NCBI GenBank assembly: GCA_963718305.1
Contig: CAVQZG010000018.1
Location: forward strand, 573,724 to 637,723
DNA: 64,000 bases
DNA from: RYN-230 sp963718305
Lineage (GTDB): Bacteria > Actinomycetota > Actinomycetes > Streptosporangiales > Streptosporangiaceae
Direction: 5' to 3'
Shown here: positions 31,790 through 41,084 of the stretch, in pieces
Position numbering within the stretch: the stretch's first letter is position 1
Layout: each line of letters opens with the position of its first letter
Made by a program: the position numbers and the translations under genes
Notes under the pieces: generated by a model
The model's input: the letters and a program-made list of their open reading frames with translations, nothing else
Database searches by the model: none
Told to the model about the DNA's origin: nothing

Positions 31790-34386
31790 CGGGGATGCTG
31801 CTGGAACGGGAGGCGCAGCTGGCCGCGCTGGCCAGCTATGCGGGGGAGGCCCGGAAGGCCCAGGGCCGGATGGTGCTCGTGGCCGGCGAGGCGGGCGTGG
31901 GCAAGTCGGCGCTGGTCGAGCAGGTGCAGCGGGACCTGCCCGAGGCGGCCTGGTTCTGGGGGGCCTGCGACGGCCTGTTCACCCCGCGGCCGCTCGGGCC
32001 CCTGTTTGATATCGCCGCCAAGCTGGGCGGTGAGCTCCTCGACCTCTGCCGGGCGGACGCGCCCCGCGAGGACCTCTTCGGTGCCCTGCTGCGCCAGGTC
32101 AGCGAGCCGGATCAGCTGCACGTGCTGGTCATGGAGGATATCCACTGGGCCGACGAGGCCACCATCGACCTGCTGCGGTTCCTGGGCCGGCGGATCCGGG
32201 ACGCCACCGTGCTGCTCATCGCCACCTACCGGGATGAAGGGCTGACCGCGAACGATCCGCTCCGCATCGCCCTGGGGGACCTGGCCACCCAGCGGTCGGT
32301 CCGGCGGATCAGCCTCGCCCCGCTGTCCGCGGGCGCGACCGCGGTGCTGGCCGCCGGCTGCGGGCTGGAAGCGGCCGCGCTGTACGGGCTGACCGGCGGG
32401 AACCCGTTCTACGTGACCGAAGTGGTGCAGTCCGGGATGGGCGAGGTCCCGCCCTCGGCCCGCGACGTGGTCCTGGCCCGGGTGGCCCGGCTGGACGCCG
32501 GCGCCCGCGACGTGCTGGACACGGCCGCGCTGATCGGCGCCCGCGTCGAGCTCGGCCTGCTGGAGGCGGTCACCGGCTCCCCGTCGCCGGCCGTCGATGA
32601 CCTGCTCGCCGCCGGGCTGCTCACCGGGGACGGTGCGGCGGTGAAGTTCCGCCACGAGATCGCCCGGCTCGCCGTGCAAGACGCCATCCCCGCGCACCGC
32701 CGCGGCCAGATACAGGCCAGGATCCTCGAGGCCCTCCGCGGCTTCGGCTGCGACGACGACGCCCGGCTGGCCTTCCACGCCGAAGCGGCCGGGGACGGCG
32801 CGGCCGCGCTGGGCTACGCGGCCGCCGCCGCGTGGCGGGCGGTCGGCCTGGGCTCGCACCGCGAGGCCGCGGCGCAGTTCGAGCGGGCGCTCCGGTTCGC
32901 GGACGGGGCGGATCCCGCGATGGCGGCCGGGCTGTACGACGGGCTGGCCCGCGAGCTGGCGCCGCTGGACCGCTGGCAGGATGCGGCCGATGCGGGTGAG
33001 CGGGCGCTCGCGCTCTGGCAGGTCGCGGGCGACCGGCTGCGCGAGGGCGACATGATGCGTCATCTGGCCCGCGCCATGGCCAACCTGTGCCGGGGCGCCG
33101 ATGCGGTGGCGCTGGCCAAGGCGTCGGTGGCCACCCTCGAACCGCTCGGGCCCAGCCTCGAACTGGCCCGGGCCTACGCGAATCTGGCTGGCCAGCGGAT
33201 GCTGGACGGGGAGAGTGGGGCGGCGATCCGGCTGGCCGCGCGGGCCGAGGACATCGCCGGGGCGCTGGGCGATGCCGAGGTGCTCAGCGGCGCGCTCAAC
33301 AGCGAGGGCTGCGCGCGCGCCAGCCTGGGCCAGGAGTGGGCCAGCCAGCTGCAGCGGGCGCTGGACATCGCCGTGTCGGCGCGGCTGCCGGAGCAGGCCG
33401 GCCGGGCGTTCACGAACATCTGCAGTATCTATGTGGATCACCGGCAATTCGCCGAAGCCGAGCGGTACTTCGCGCAGGGCGTGGCCTATTGCGACGAGCA
33501 TGACATCACCACCTATGCGAGATGCCTGCGCAGCGACCGGATCACCGCCCTGGAGCGCACCGGGCGCTGGGCGGACGCGGAGGCCCTGAGCCTGGAACTG
33601 CTCAGCCGGCGCAACCCCTCCCCGCTCAACCGGCTCAACCCGCTCCACCTGCTCGGCCTGGTCCAGGCCCGCCGGGGCGAGCCAGGCGCCTGGGACCATC
33701 TCGACCAGGCCATGAGCTACGCCGACGGGACCGGCGAGCCGCAGCACATCGCGCCCGTGCGGCTGGCCCGCGCCGAAGCGTTCTGGCTGGAGGGACGGCT
33801 GGACGAAGCCGCCCGCGAGGCCAGGCTGGCGGACGACGTGTCGGCCGGTACCAACATGTGGGATCGAGGCGCCGTGGCGGTCTGGCTGCGGCGCACCGGC
33901 TCCGATCGCGGGCCGCGCGGCACCGTCGCCGAGGCCTATCAGCTCGAGCTGGACGCCGACCCGTCGGCCGCGGCCCGCCTCTGGCAGGACCTGGGCTCCC
34001 CTTACGAAGCGGCGCTGGTCCTGCTGGCCAGCCGCGAGGAGCAGGCGCTGCGGGAGGCCCTGCCGATCCTGGCCGACCTGGGTGCGACGGCCACCGTCCG
34101 GGTGGCCCGCCAGACCATGCGCAGCCTGGGCTTCCGGTCCATTCCGGCGGGCCCGCGCACCGCGACCCGGGCCCACCCGCTGGGCCTGACCCGCCGTGAG
34201 CATGAGGTCCTCGACCTGATCGTGGACGGCCGGACCAACGCCGAGATCGCCGGGCAGCTGTTCATCTCCGCGAAGACTGTCGATCATCACGTGTCGGCCG
34301 TGCTGGCCAAGCTGGGGGTGCCGGACCGCAACGCCGCGGCCACGCACGCGGCCCGGCTCGGCGTGGCCGGCCCGGTGAGAGGATGA
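31786..34386 (+). CDS. LAL-type LuxR transcriptional regulator, tandem copy 2
   Basis: 866 aa. Same plan as copy 1: LLEREAQLAALASYAGEAR leads to Walker A GEAGVGKS near residue 30, Walker B LVMEDIHWADEAT, TPR-like middle and C-terminal LuxR HTH. The first about 200 residues and the last about 80 are almost the same as copies 1 and 3, while the middle differs clearly (for example TNICSIYVDHRQFAEAERYF against ANLHVLYCSELRFAEAEPYF in copy 1). This suggests a shared DNA site but different inducers. Start and stop overlap both neighbours by ATGA, so the trio is one translation-coupled operon. Confidence 0.93.
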   Translation: MTGMLLEREAQLAALASYAGEARKAQGRMVLVAGEAGVGKSALVEQVQRDLPEAAWFWGACDGLFTPRPLGPLFDIAAKLGGELLDLCRADAPREDLFGALLRQVSEPDQLHVLVMEDIHWADEATIDLLRFLGRRIRDATVLLIATYRDEGLTANDPLRIALGDLATQRSVRRISLAPLSAGATAVLAAGCGLEAAALYGLTGGNPFYVTEVVQSGMGEVPPSARDVVLARVARLDAGARDVLDTAALIGARVELGLLEAVTGSPSPAVDDLLAAGLLTGDGAAVKFRHEIARLAVQDAIPAHRRGQIQARILEALRGFGCDDDARLAFHAEAAGDGAAALGYAAAAAWRAVGLGSHREAAAQFERALRFADGADPAMAAGLYDGLARELAPLDRWQDAADAGERALALWQVAGDRLREGDMMRHLARAMANLCRGADAVALAKASVATLEPLGPSLELARAYANLAGQRMLDGESGAAIRLAARAEDIAGALGDAEVLSGALNSEGCARASLGQEWASQLQRALDIAVSARLPEQAGRAFTNICSIYVDHRQFAEAERYFAQGVAYCDEHDITTYARCLRSDRITALERTGRWADAEALSLELLSRRNPSPLNRLNPLHLLGLVQARRGEPGAWDHLDQAMSYADGTGEPQHIAPVRLARAEAFWLEGRLDEAAREARLADDVSAGTNMWDRGAVAVWLRRTGSDRGPRGTVAEAYQLELDADPSAAARLWQDLGSPYEAALVLLASREEQALREALPILADLGATATVRVARQTMRSLGFRSIPAGPRTATRAHPLGLTRREHEVLDLIVDGRTNAEIAGQLFISAKTVDHHVSAVLAKLGVPDRNAAATHAARLGVAGPVRG

Positions 34387-36986
34387 CCGGAATGCCGCTA
34401 CTGGAACGGGAGGCGCAACTGGCCGCGCTGGCCAGCTACGCAGGGGAGGCCCGGAAAGCCCAGGGCCGGATGGTGCTCGTGGCCGGCGAGGCCGGCGTCG
34501 GCAAGTCGGCGCTGGTCGAGCAGTTGCAGCGGGACCTGCCCTGCGCCAGCTGGTTCTGGGGGGCCTGCGACGGCCTGTTCACGCCCCGGCCGCTCGGCCC
34601 GCTGTTCGACATCGCCGCCAAGCTGGGCGGTGAGCTCCTCGACCTCTGCCGGGCGGACGCGCCCCGCGAGGACCTCTTCGATGCCCTGCTGCGCCAGGTC
34701 AGCGAGCCGGATGCGCTGCACGTAGTGGTGGTGGAGGACATTCACTGGGCCGACGAGGCCACCATCGACCTGCTGCGGTTCCTGGGCCGGCGGATCCGGG
34801 ACGCCACCGTGCTGCTCATCGTGACCTACCGGGATGACGGTCTGAGCGCGGGTGATCCACTCCAGCTCGCCCTCGGTGACCTGGCCACGCAGCGGTCGGT
34901 CCGCCGGGTCGGCCTGGGCCCGCTGTCGGTGGGCGCGGTCCAGGTCATGGCGGGCGGCAGCGACCGGGAAGCGGCCGCGCTGTGCCAGCTGACCGGGGGA
35001 AACCCGTTCTACCTGAGTCAGGTGATCGCAGCCGGGATGGACGAGATCCCGGCGTCGGCCCGGGACGCGGTCCTGGCCCGGGCCGGGCGGCTGGGCCCCG
35101 GCGCGCGTGAGGTGCTGGACGCGGCCGCGCTGGCCGGCACCCGGGTGGAGTTCCCGCTGCTGGAGTCGGTCACCGACTGCCCGCCATCCGCCGTGGACGA
35201 GCTCCTCGCCGCCGGGCTCCTCGCCGGGGACGGTGTCGCCCTCAAGTTCCGGCACGAGATCGCCCGGCTCGCCGTGCAGGAAGCCATCCCCGGGCACCGC
35301 CGCGGCCTCATCCACGCCCGCATCCTGGACGCCCTGCGCCGTTCTGGCGGTGACGACGACGCGCGGATGGCCTTCCACGCCGAAGGCGCGGGAGATGGCC
35401 CGGCCGTCCTGCGATACGCGCCCGCTGCCGCCCGCCGCGCCGCGGAGCTCGGTGCCCACCGCGAGGCGGCCGCCCAGTACGGGCGGGCGCTGCGGTTCGC
35501 GGACGGGGCCGGCACCGCCACGGCCGCCGGCCTGTACGACGCGTTCGGCTACGAGGCCTCGCTGCTGGACCGGATGGAGGACGCGGTCGACGCCCGCGAG
35601 CGCGCGCTCGCCCTGTGGCGCCAGGTGGGTGACCCGATGCGCGAGGGCGAGACGCTGCGCTGGCTGGCGTGCGCGCTGAACGCGGCGAGCCGGGGCAGCG
35701 AGGGCCGGGCCGCGGCCGTGGCCGCGATAGCCCTGCTCGAACCGCTGGGACCGAGCCCGGAGCTGGCCTCGGCTTACTCCAGCCTCGCCTCGCTGCGGAT
35801 GGTCAACTACCAGCACGCTGAGGCGATCGAGCTGGCCCACCGGGCCGTGGCCATCGCCGGGCCGCTGGGCCGCACCGACATAGTCAGCGACTCGCTCAAC
35901 ACCGAGGCCTGTTCCCTGCTTGGGGTCGGCCGTGACTGGGTCCCCATCATGCGCCAGGCCCTGGACGCCGCGGTGAGCGGCGGGCATGAACCTCAGGTGG
36001 GCCGGGCGTACGTCAATACCTACGCCATGTACGTCGACGAGAAGGACTTCGCCGGCGGCGAGGCGTACTTCACCGACGGCGTGGCCTACTGCGACGAGCA
36101 TGACCTCACGTCATACTCGATCTTCCTGCGCAGCCAGCGAACCAACATGCTGGAGAAGACTGGACGCTGGGACGAGGCCGTGGCCGTGGCCGGGGAACTC
36201 CTGATCCGGGGTGGCCCGTCGCCGGGCATCCGGCTGTGCCCGCTGAACCGCCTCGGCACGATCCGGGCCCGCCGGGGTGAGCCGGGAGTCTGGGAGTGCC
36301 TGGATGAAGCCATGGGGTACGCCGACGGCGCGGGAGAGGCCCAGAACATCGTGCCGGTCCGGCTGGAGCGGGCCGAGGCCCGCTGGCTCGAAGGCGACCA
36401 GGCTGCCGCGCTGCGGGAGGCCGAACTGGCCCACGACTCAGGCGCCGGCTCTGACCAGTGGGGGCGTGGCGCGCTCGCGGTCTGGCTGAAGCGCACCGGT
36501 TCAAGCCGGGAACTGCCCTGCGACCTCGCCGGGCCCTACCAGCGACAGATCGACGGCGACTGGGCCGGCGCGGCGCGTGTCTGGCAGGACCTGGGCTGCC
36601 CCTACGAGGCCGCGCTGGCCCTCCTGGACAGCCACGATGAGGACGGCCTGCGTGAGGCCCTGGAGATCCTGACCGGCCTGCGCGCCGCCGCGGTCATCCG
36701 GGTCGCCCGCAGGAAGATGCGCGCCCTCGGCATCCGGTCCATCCCGGCCGGCCCGCGGTCCGCGACCCGCGAGCACCCGCTCGGGCTGACCCGCCGCGAG
36801 CACGAGGTCCTCGACCTGATCGTGGACGGGCACACCAACGCGGAGATCGCCGAGCAGCTGTTCATCTCGGCCAAGACCGTCGATCATCACGTGTCGGCCG
36901 TGCTGGCCAAGCTGGGTGTGCCGGACCGTAACGTGGCCGCGTCCGAGGCGGTCCGCCTGGGGCTGGCCCGCGCCGCGAGGGCCTGA
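34383..36986 (+). CDS. LAL-type LuxR transcriptional regulator, tandem copy 3
   Basis: 867 aa. Starts MTGMPLLEREAQLAALASYAG; Walker A GEAGVGKS, Walker B VVVEDIHWADEAT; the ATPase part has a local difference (DLPCASWFWGACDG against DLPEAAWFWGACDG). The TPR-like centre is the most diverged of the three (VNTYAMYVDEKDFAGGEAYF). The HTH reads IVDGHTNAEIAEQLFISAKTVDHHVSAVLAKLGVPDRN, with a few changes in the scaffold helix but an unchanged recognition helix. Ends the operon; a short GC stem follows, then a convergent PPOX gene. Confidence 0.93.
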   Translation: MTGMPLLEREAQLAALASYAGEARKAQGRMVLVAGEAGVGKSALVEQLQRDLPCASWFWGACDGLFTPRPLGPLFDIAAKLGGELLDLCRADAPREDLFDALLRQVSEPDALHVVVVEDIHWADEATIDLLRFLGRRIRDATVLLIVTYRDDGLSAGDPLQLALGDLATQRSVRRVGLGPLSVGAVQVMAGGSDREAAALCQLTGGNPFYLSQVIAAGMDEIPASARDAVLARAGRLGPGAREVLDAAALAGTRVEFPLLESVTDCPPSAVDELLAAGLLAGDGVALKFRHEIARLAVQEAIPGHRRGLIHARILDALRRSGGDDDARMAFHAEGAGDGPAVLRYAPAAARRAAELGAHREAAAQYGRALRFADGAGTATAAGLYDAFGYEASLLDRMEDAVDARERALALWRQVGDPMREGETLRWLACALNAASRGSEGRAAAVAAIALLEPLGPSPELASAYSSLASLRMVNYQHAEAIELAHRAVAIAGPLGRTDIVSDSLNTEACSLLGVGRDWVPIMRQALDAAVSGGHEPQVGRAYVNTYAMYVDEKDFAGGEAYFTDGVAYCDEHDLTSYSIFLRSQRTNMLEKTGRWDEAVAVAGELLIRGGPSPGIRLCPLNRLGTIRARRGEPGVWECLDEAMGYADGAGEAQNIVPVRLERAEARWLEGDQAAALREAELAHDSGAGSDQWGRGALAVWLKRTGSSRELPCDLAGPYQRQIDGDWAGAARVWQDLGCPYEAALALLDSHDEDGLREALEILTGLRAAAVIRVARRKMRALGIRSIPAGPRSATREHPLGLTRREHEVLDLIVDGHTNAEIAEQLFISAKTVDHHVSAVLAKLGVPDRNVAASEAVRLGLARAARA

Positions 36987-37001
36987 CCGGCTAGGCCGAG
37001 T

Positions 37002-37024
37002 GGGCCCGGGCTAAGAGCGGGCCC
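37002..37024. terminator. Weak GC stem-loop between convergent genes
   Basis: GGGCCCG (37002-37008) pairs with CGGGCCC (37018-37024) over a 9-nt loop in the 46-bp gap between copy 3 of the LAL genes and the convergent PPOX gene. Short and without a T-run. Confidence 0.35.
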
Positions 37025-37032
37025 TGCGCCCG

Positions 37033-37422
37033 CTAGCCCCAGGTGTTGACGCGGACCGGCCGGATCGTCACAACGACCCGGGACACCCCCGGCTGGTCGT
37101 GCTCCCGCAGATCCGAGCCGTACCTGGCGCCCACCTGGTCGGCGAACACGTAGTCGTCATCCGGGCTGATCTCCGCGTCGCCGCGCAGCTCCAGGTAGCG
37201 GTACGGGTTGGCCAGGTCCAGGATGAGGAAGCTGACGGCCGGGTTGGCCCTCAGGTTCCTGACCTTCTGCCGAGACGTGTTCAGCGAGATGGACACCGAG
37301 TCGCCGTCGGCCAGGAACCACACCTCGGACAGCTGCGGCCGCCCGTCCGGCCCGATCGTGCCCAGGGTGCCGACCTGCGCCGACAGCAGGTCGCGATGGG
37401 AATCAGGTATAGCGCTCATCAC
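37033..37422 (-). CDS. PPOX-class (F420/FMN-binding split-barrel) oxidoreductase
   Basis: 129 aa. Split beta-barrel: IPDSHRDLLSAQVGTLGTIGPDGRPQLSEVWFLADGD, then SISLNTSRQKVRNLRANPAVSFLILDLANPYRYLELRGDAEIS. The TSRQKVRNL(R)ANP and YRYLELRG motifs fit the F420-dependent PPOX family (TIGR03618-like). It could reduce an unsaturated intermediate. It is the last gene of the minus-strand catabolic run, 68 bp after ligA-like, so membership of that operon is possible but not certain. Confidence 0.85.
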   Translation of the reverse strand: MMSAIPDSHRDLLSAQVGTLGTIGPDGRPQLSEVWFLADGDSVSISLNTSRQKVRNLRANPAVSFLILDLANPYRYLELRGDAEISPDDDYVFADQVGARYGSDLREHDQPGVSRVVVTIRPVRVNTWG

Positions 37423-37490
37423 AGCATCCTCATCTTGGTCGGTGACGGTGGAAACGCCAGGTCAGGGAGAAAGAGCTCGGCAGGAAGAGG

Positions 37491-37853
37491 TCAGGTGGAA
37501 ATGTCCGGGTAGGGCAGGGCCCAGTGACTGAGCCGGGCCGCGTACTCGCGCTGGAAGGCCAGCGGCTCCTCGTAGTCCCGCTCGAACAGCGCGATGAACA
37601 GGGTGAGGGTCAGGAAGTTGTGCGCGCCCAGCTCGAACAGCCTGACGTAGTCGTGGGTGGCCAGGGCCTCCCGCTCGTCGCCGGTGAACTCCAGCCAGGT
37701 GCTGCGTTCCGCGCCCGGGCAGTTGAGCAGCAGGTTGGCCTGCTCCGTCTCCCACCAGGTGACCGTCCCGCGCGGGTCGGCCCGGTAGCGCTCGACCAGG
37801 TCCGGGTCGCGGTCGATGGTGTAGAGGAACTTGTTGATCAGGTACTTGCTCAC
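37491..37853 (-). CDS. LigA-type small subunit of extradiol (class III) dioxygenase
   Basis: 120 aa from a GTG that overlaps the TGA of the ligB-like gene (GTGA). All-helical LigA domain: KYLINKFLYTIDRDPDLVERYRADP, then LTGDEREALATHDYVRLFELGAHNFLTLTLF (numbering about 58-88), as in protocatechuate 4,5-dioxygenase alpha subunits and homologues that cap the LigB active site. Four-base coupling to the large subunit supports a stoichiometric complex. Substrate unknown. Confidence 0.88.
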   Translation of the reverse strand: MSKYLINKFLYTIDRDPDLVERYRADPRGTVTWWETEQANLLLNCPGAERSTWLEFTGDEREALATHDYVRLFELGAHNFLTLTLFIALFERDYEEPLAFQREYAARLSHWALPYPDIST

Positions 37854-38716
37854 CGCGCCGCCGTCCCCTCCGGGTACCAGGTGAAGTAGGCCTCCATGGT
37901 GTGGAACAGGTCCAGGGAGTCCGTGTAGTCGGCCTTCACCCCGGCCCCGGCCGCCCCCATCATCAGCATGAAGTCCATGAAACCGTGCGTCGCGTTGCCG
38001 GGCTGCCACAGGCTGTCCAGGCTGACCTGGGCCAGCGCCGAATCCAGGTCGCCGGAGGAGATCCACTCCACCGCCTTGCGGTCGAACTCCGGGTCCGGGC
38101 CGTGCGGGCCGAACTGCCGCGGGCCGCCCAGCTCCAGGGACAGGTGGCCGGTCCCGATGATCGCCACCCGCTGGTCAGACGGCCAGGACTCCACCAGCTG
38201 GCGGATGGTCCGGCCGAGCTCCACGAACCTGCGGGGCTGCGGCATGGGCGGGGCGAAGATGTTGGTGTAGATCGGCACGATGGGCAGGTCCGCCTCGGGC
38301 CGCAGGGTGATCAGCGGGCAGGTGATGCTGTGGTCGATCCGCAGCTCGTTGCTGAACGCGAGGTCGAAGCCCGCGTCCATGCCCTCGCGCAGCAGGTAGC
38401 CGGACAGATCCTCCTGCCCTTGCAGGAACATCCGGGGCAGCCCGAACTCGCGCTCCTCGTTGTACCAGTTCGCGTCGTAGCACGGCGCCTTGCCGATGAG
38501 GAACTGCGGCATGTTGTCCAGCCACAGCTGGTGGAAGTGGTCCGAGCCCACCATGACCAGCACGTCGGGGCGGGCCCGGGTCAGCGTTTCCCGGAACGCG
38601 TGGATCTTGGCCACCCACTCGTCGGCGAACGGGGGCCGGTCCGCGCCGGTGGACGTGCTCGCCCGGTAATAGAACGGGTGATGGGTGGAGGCGATGACCG
38701 CGGCGACGGTGGCCAT
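37850..38716 (-). CDS. LigB-type catalytic subunit of extradiol (class III) ring-cleavage dioxygenase
   Basis: 288 aa from the ATG at 38716 with GAGGGAG upstream. LigB fold: N-terminal AAVIASTHHPF with iron-ligand His12/13, VMVGSDHFHQLW with His60/62, SITCPLITL, VAIIGTGHLSLEL with the catalytic His, and the C-terminal MDFMLMMGAAG. Such Fe(II) enzymes open catechol-type rings next to the diol, or amine/hydroxyl equivalents. Coupled to the LigA-like subunit. The surrounding CoA-transferase and citryl-CoA-lyase-like genes suggest CoA-linked processing of the ring-fission product. Confidence 0.9.
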   Translation of the reverse strand: MATVAAVIASTHHPFYYRASTSTGADRPPFADEWVAKIHAFRETLTRARPDVLVMVGSDHFHQLWLDNMPQFLIGKAPCYDANWYNEEREFGLPRMFLQGQEDLSGYLLREGMDAGFDLAFSNELRIDHSITCPLITLRPEADLPIVPIYTNIFAPPMPQPRRFVELGRTIRQLVESWPSDQRVAIIGTGHLSLELGGPRQFGPHGPDPEFDRKAVEWISSGDLDSALAQVSLDSLWQPGNATHGFMDFMLMMGAAGAGVKADYTDSLDLFHTMEAYFTWYPEGTAAR

Positions 38717-38785
38717 GGCTGCTCCCTCGGGGTGTCGGGACCGCGCTGTGCTGACCACCACTGGGCGGCTCCAGCGCTGCTGGCC

Positions 38786-39604
38786 CTAGGCGGGGTCGGG
38801 GGGAAGATCAGGGGAAAGGTACTCGGTGTTGCGGTCCACGGTCAGGTACATATCCATGCCGACCGGGCGGCGCTGCTCTTCGGCCAGGTGGCCGAGGATC
38901 CCGGCCGCCCGGGCCAGCAGCGCGAACCCGCGCAGCAGGCTGGGCGGCAGGCCCAGGTCGGCGAGCGCGGCCCCGCAGGTGCCCGCGCCGTTCAGCGGCA
39001 GGGTGCGGCCGAGCACCTGGGGGTGGACCCGGCCGATGGCCTCGAAGAGCCGCAGATGCGGCCCGCGCAGCCCTTCCTCGTCGGCGATCTGGATCAGTAC
39101 CGGGGTGCGCGGGTCGGTCACCTTGTGCACCGGGTGGCCGAGGCCGGGGATGAACTTCCCCGCCGCCCGGGCCTTGGTCACCGCGCCGACCGCCAGCGCG
39201 TCCCAGCCCGCGTCGTCGGCCGGCAGTGGCTGGCCGGCCTCGGCCAGCGCCGCGGACAGGAACTGGCCGGCGTCCTCGGTCACCCCCAGGAAGCGGGACC
39301 CCCCGCCGAGCAGGCCGGCCGCCAGCGCGCCCTGCACGGAATCGGGGGCGCTGAGGTAGGTGAGCCGGGCCGCCATCGCGGTGGGCGTGAAGCCATGGTC
39401 GGCCAGCGCGACGAGGACGGCCTCGAACACCCGGACCTGGGCGGAGGTCGGCCGCCGCTGGGTGACCAGCCACAGGGCCAGCTCGCCGAAGCCGACCTTG
39501 CCCATCAGGTCCGCGGCCAGGTCCTGGCCGAGCAGGGTGATCGTGGTCTCGCTGGAGGTGCCCAGCGAGGTGGGAAAGGACGGGACCGAGTCGGAATGGG
39601 TCAT
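38786..39604 (-). CDS. Citryl-CoA lyase-like protein of the citrate synthase superfamily
   Basis: 272 aa, shorter than citrate synthase (about 370-430). Citrate-synthase-type features: LALWLVTQRRPTSAQVRVFEAVLVALADHGFTPTAMAARLTYLSAPDSVQGALAAGLLGGG (large-domain helices and first active-site His/Ser region), FIPGLGHPVHKVTDPRTP (the GxGHPVxK active-site loop) and a C-terminal LLARAAGILGHLAEEQ. The family splits or joins hydroxy-diacyl-CoA compounds (citryl-CoA to oxaloacetate plus acetyl-CoA). Overlaps the CoA-transferase by 4 bp, so it probably acts on that enzyme's CoA ester product. Confidence 0.85.
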   Translation of the reverse strand: MTHSDSVPSFPTSLGTSSETTITLLGQDLAADLMGKVGFGELALWLVTQRRPTSAQVRVFEAVLVALADHGFTPTAMAARLTYLSAPDSVQGALAAGLLGGGSRFLGVTEDAGQFLSAALAEAGQPLPADDAGWDALAVGAVTKARAAGKFIPGLGHPVHKVTDPRTPVLIQIADEEGLRGPHLRLFEAIGRVHPQVLGRTLPLNGAGTCGAALADLGLPPSLLRGFALLARAAGILGHLAEEQRRPVGMDMYLTVDRNTEYLSPDLPPDPA

Positions 39605-40839
39605 GCGGTGCTGTCCTCCTGCGTGGTCGCGTCCGGCCCGGACCGGCCTGGCTCGCTTCGGCCTGGCTCGTGCCCGTCGAGCCAGGCCCGGATCTCCGCG
39701 CCGTGCTCGTCGAGCTTAGGCGGGGGGAGGTGATAGCGCGGCGGGGTCCGGGAGAAGGTCAGCGGGTGCCGGACCGTGGGCATGGTGTGGCCCGGCGGGC
39801 CGGCCAGCACGACCGGGTCCAGGCCGACCTCGGCCGCGAACGCCACGCCCCCATCGACGGTGTTGATCGGCCCGCAGGGCACACCCTCCGCGATCAGCTC
39901 GTCGAACCATTCCTTGGCCGTCTTGCGGGACAGCTGCGCGGCCAGCAGGGGCCGGAGCTCATCCCGGTTCGCGGTACGGCCCTCGTTGCGGGCGAACCTC
40001 GGGTCCTGGGCCAGTTCCGGGGCGCCGATGACCTGGCACAGCCGGGCGAACTGGGCGTCGTTGCCGGCGGTCACGATGAGTTCCCCATCCCCGGTGGGCA
40101 GCGGCTCGTAGGGGAACAGGCTGGGATGCGCGTTGCCCATCCGGAACGGCACCACCCCGCCCGTCACCCAGGCGCTGGTCTGGTTGACCATCCCGGACAG
40201 CGCCGAGGACAGCAGGTTGGCCTCCACGTGCTGCCCGGCGCCGGTGGCGGCCCGGTCGTACAGGGCGGCCACGATGCCGAACGCGGTGTGCAGCCCGGCG
40301 ATCACGTCGAACACCGAGATCCCGGCCCGGAACGGCGGCCCGCCCGGGTCGCCGGTCAGGCTCATCAGCCCGGACATGGCCTGCACCATGAGGTCGTAGC
40401 CGGGCAGGTCCTTCCCGCCGCCCGCGCCGAAACCGCTGATCGAGGCGTAGACGATGCCCGGGTTCGTGGCGCTGACCGTCTCGTAGTCCAGCCCGTAGCG
40501 GGCCAGCCCGCCGGGCTTGAAGTTCTGCACGAACACGTCCGCCCGCCGGGCCAGTTCCTGCGCGGCGGCCAGGTCGGCCTGGTCCTTCAGGTTCAGCGCG
40601 ACCGAGCGCTTGTTCCGGTTGATGGCCAGGAAGTAGGTGGACCGGCCCTCGTCGTTCACCGGCGGCACCCACTGCCGGGTGTCGTCGCCGCCCGGGCTCT
40701 CCACCTTGATCACGTCGGCGCCGAGGTCGGCCAGCAGCATGGTGCAGTACGGGCCGGCCAGCACCCGGGAGAAGTCGGCGACCAGCAGGCCGGACAACGG
40801 TCCCGCCGGTGCGTCGGGGATCGGATCTGGCTCGGTCAT
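39601..40839 (-). CDS. CaiB/BaiF (family III) CoA-transferase
   Basis: 412 aa. N-terminal LVADFSRVLAGPYCTMLLADLGADVIKVESPGGDDTRQW is diagnostic; the catalytic Asp sits in the PGYDLMVQAMSGLMSLTG block, and VAALYDRAATGAGQHVEANLLSSAL and the C-terminal RHPLTFSRTPP complete the family pattern. Family III enzymes move CoA between organic acids. First gene of the minus-strand operon (CoA-transferase, lyase, ligB, ligA), with operator-like CGGACA/TGTCCG boxes 30-56 bp before its start. Confidence 0.93.
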   Translation of the reverse strand: MTEPDPIPDAPAGPLSGLLVADFSRVLAGPYCTMLLADLGADVIKVESPGGDDTRQWVPPVNDEGRSTYFLAINRNKRSVALNLKDQADLAAAQELARRADVFVQNFKPGGLARYGLDYETVSATNPGIVYASISGFGAGGGKDLPGYDLMVQAMSGLMSLTGDPGGPPFRAGISVFDVIAGLHTAFGIVAALYDRAATGAGQHVEANLLSSALSGMVNQTSAWVTGGVVPFRMGNAHPSLFPYEPLPTGDGELIVTAGNDAQFARLCQVIGAPELAQDPRFARNEGRTANRDELRPLLAAQLSRKTAKEWFDELIAEGVPCGPINTVDGGVAFAAEVGLDPVVLAGPPGHTMPTVRHPLTFSRTPPRYHLPPPKLDEHGAEIRAWLDGHEPGRSEPGRSGPDATTQEDSTA

Positions 40840-40868
40840 CGGCGCTGGCTCAACTTCCTATCCCTCGC

Positions 40869-40895
40869 TGTCCGCTAGCCGGACACTTGTCCGGC
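40869..40895. promoter_or_regulatory. Operator cluster in front of the CoA-transferase operon
   Basis: Boxes read TGTCCG (40869-40874), CGGACA (40880-40885) and TGTCCG (40888-40893). The last two form the dyad GCCGGACA-CT-TGTCCGGC (40878-40895). The same CGGACA-N2-TGTCCG core occurs at 41085 before the divergent amidohydrolase. They lie 30-56 bp upstream of the CoA-transferase start, as expected for a repressor or activator site. Confidence 0.7.
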
Positions 40896-41084
40896 GACCT
40901 GCAGTCTACGGCCCCCGGCGGTAGACCGCAGGGCGCCTGGAACGACTGTAGTGTTCCCCGGCCGGCCCGTCCGCACCCCGGACATGCGGCGGGGCGGAGC
41001 GTTCGGCACGGCCCGTAAGCAGGCTCTTGACATCGGTCCGTGAACCAGCCACGCTTCCGGACTAGTCCCCTGCGGCCCGTTGTG

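Noticed and set aside
29183..36986. LAL trio as an antiphage STAND system
   Set aside because: Each protein ends in a classical LuxR HTH and has no effector domain, so transcription control is the simpler reading.
37033..37422. PPOX gene as a definite member of the ligAB operon
   Set aside because: Same strand but 68 bp gap and no overlap, unlike most other junctions; kept as possible only.
41027..41054. Full sigma70 promoter for the amidohydrolase from the TTGACA at 41027
   Set aside because: No acceptable -10 hexamer at 16-18 bp; only the -35-like hexamer is noted.
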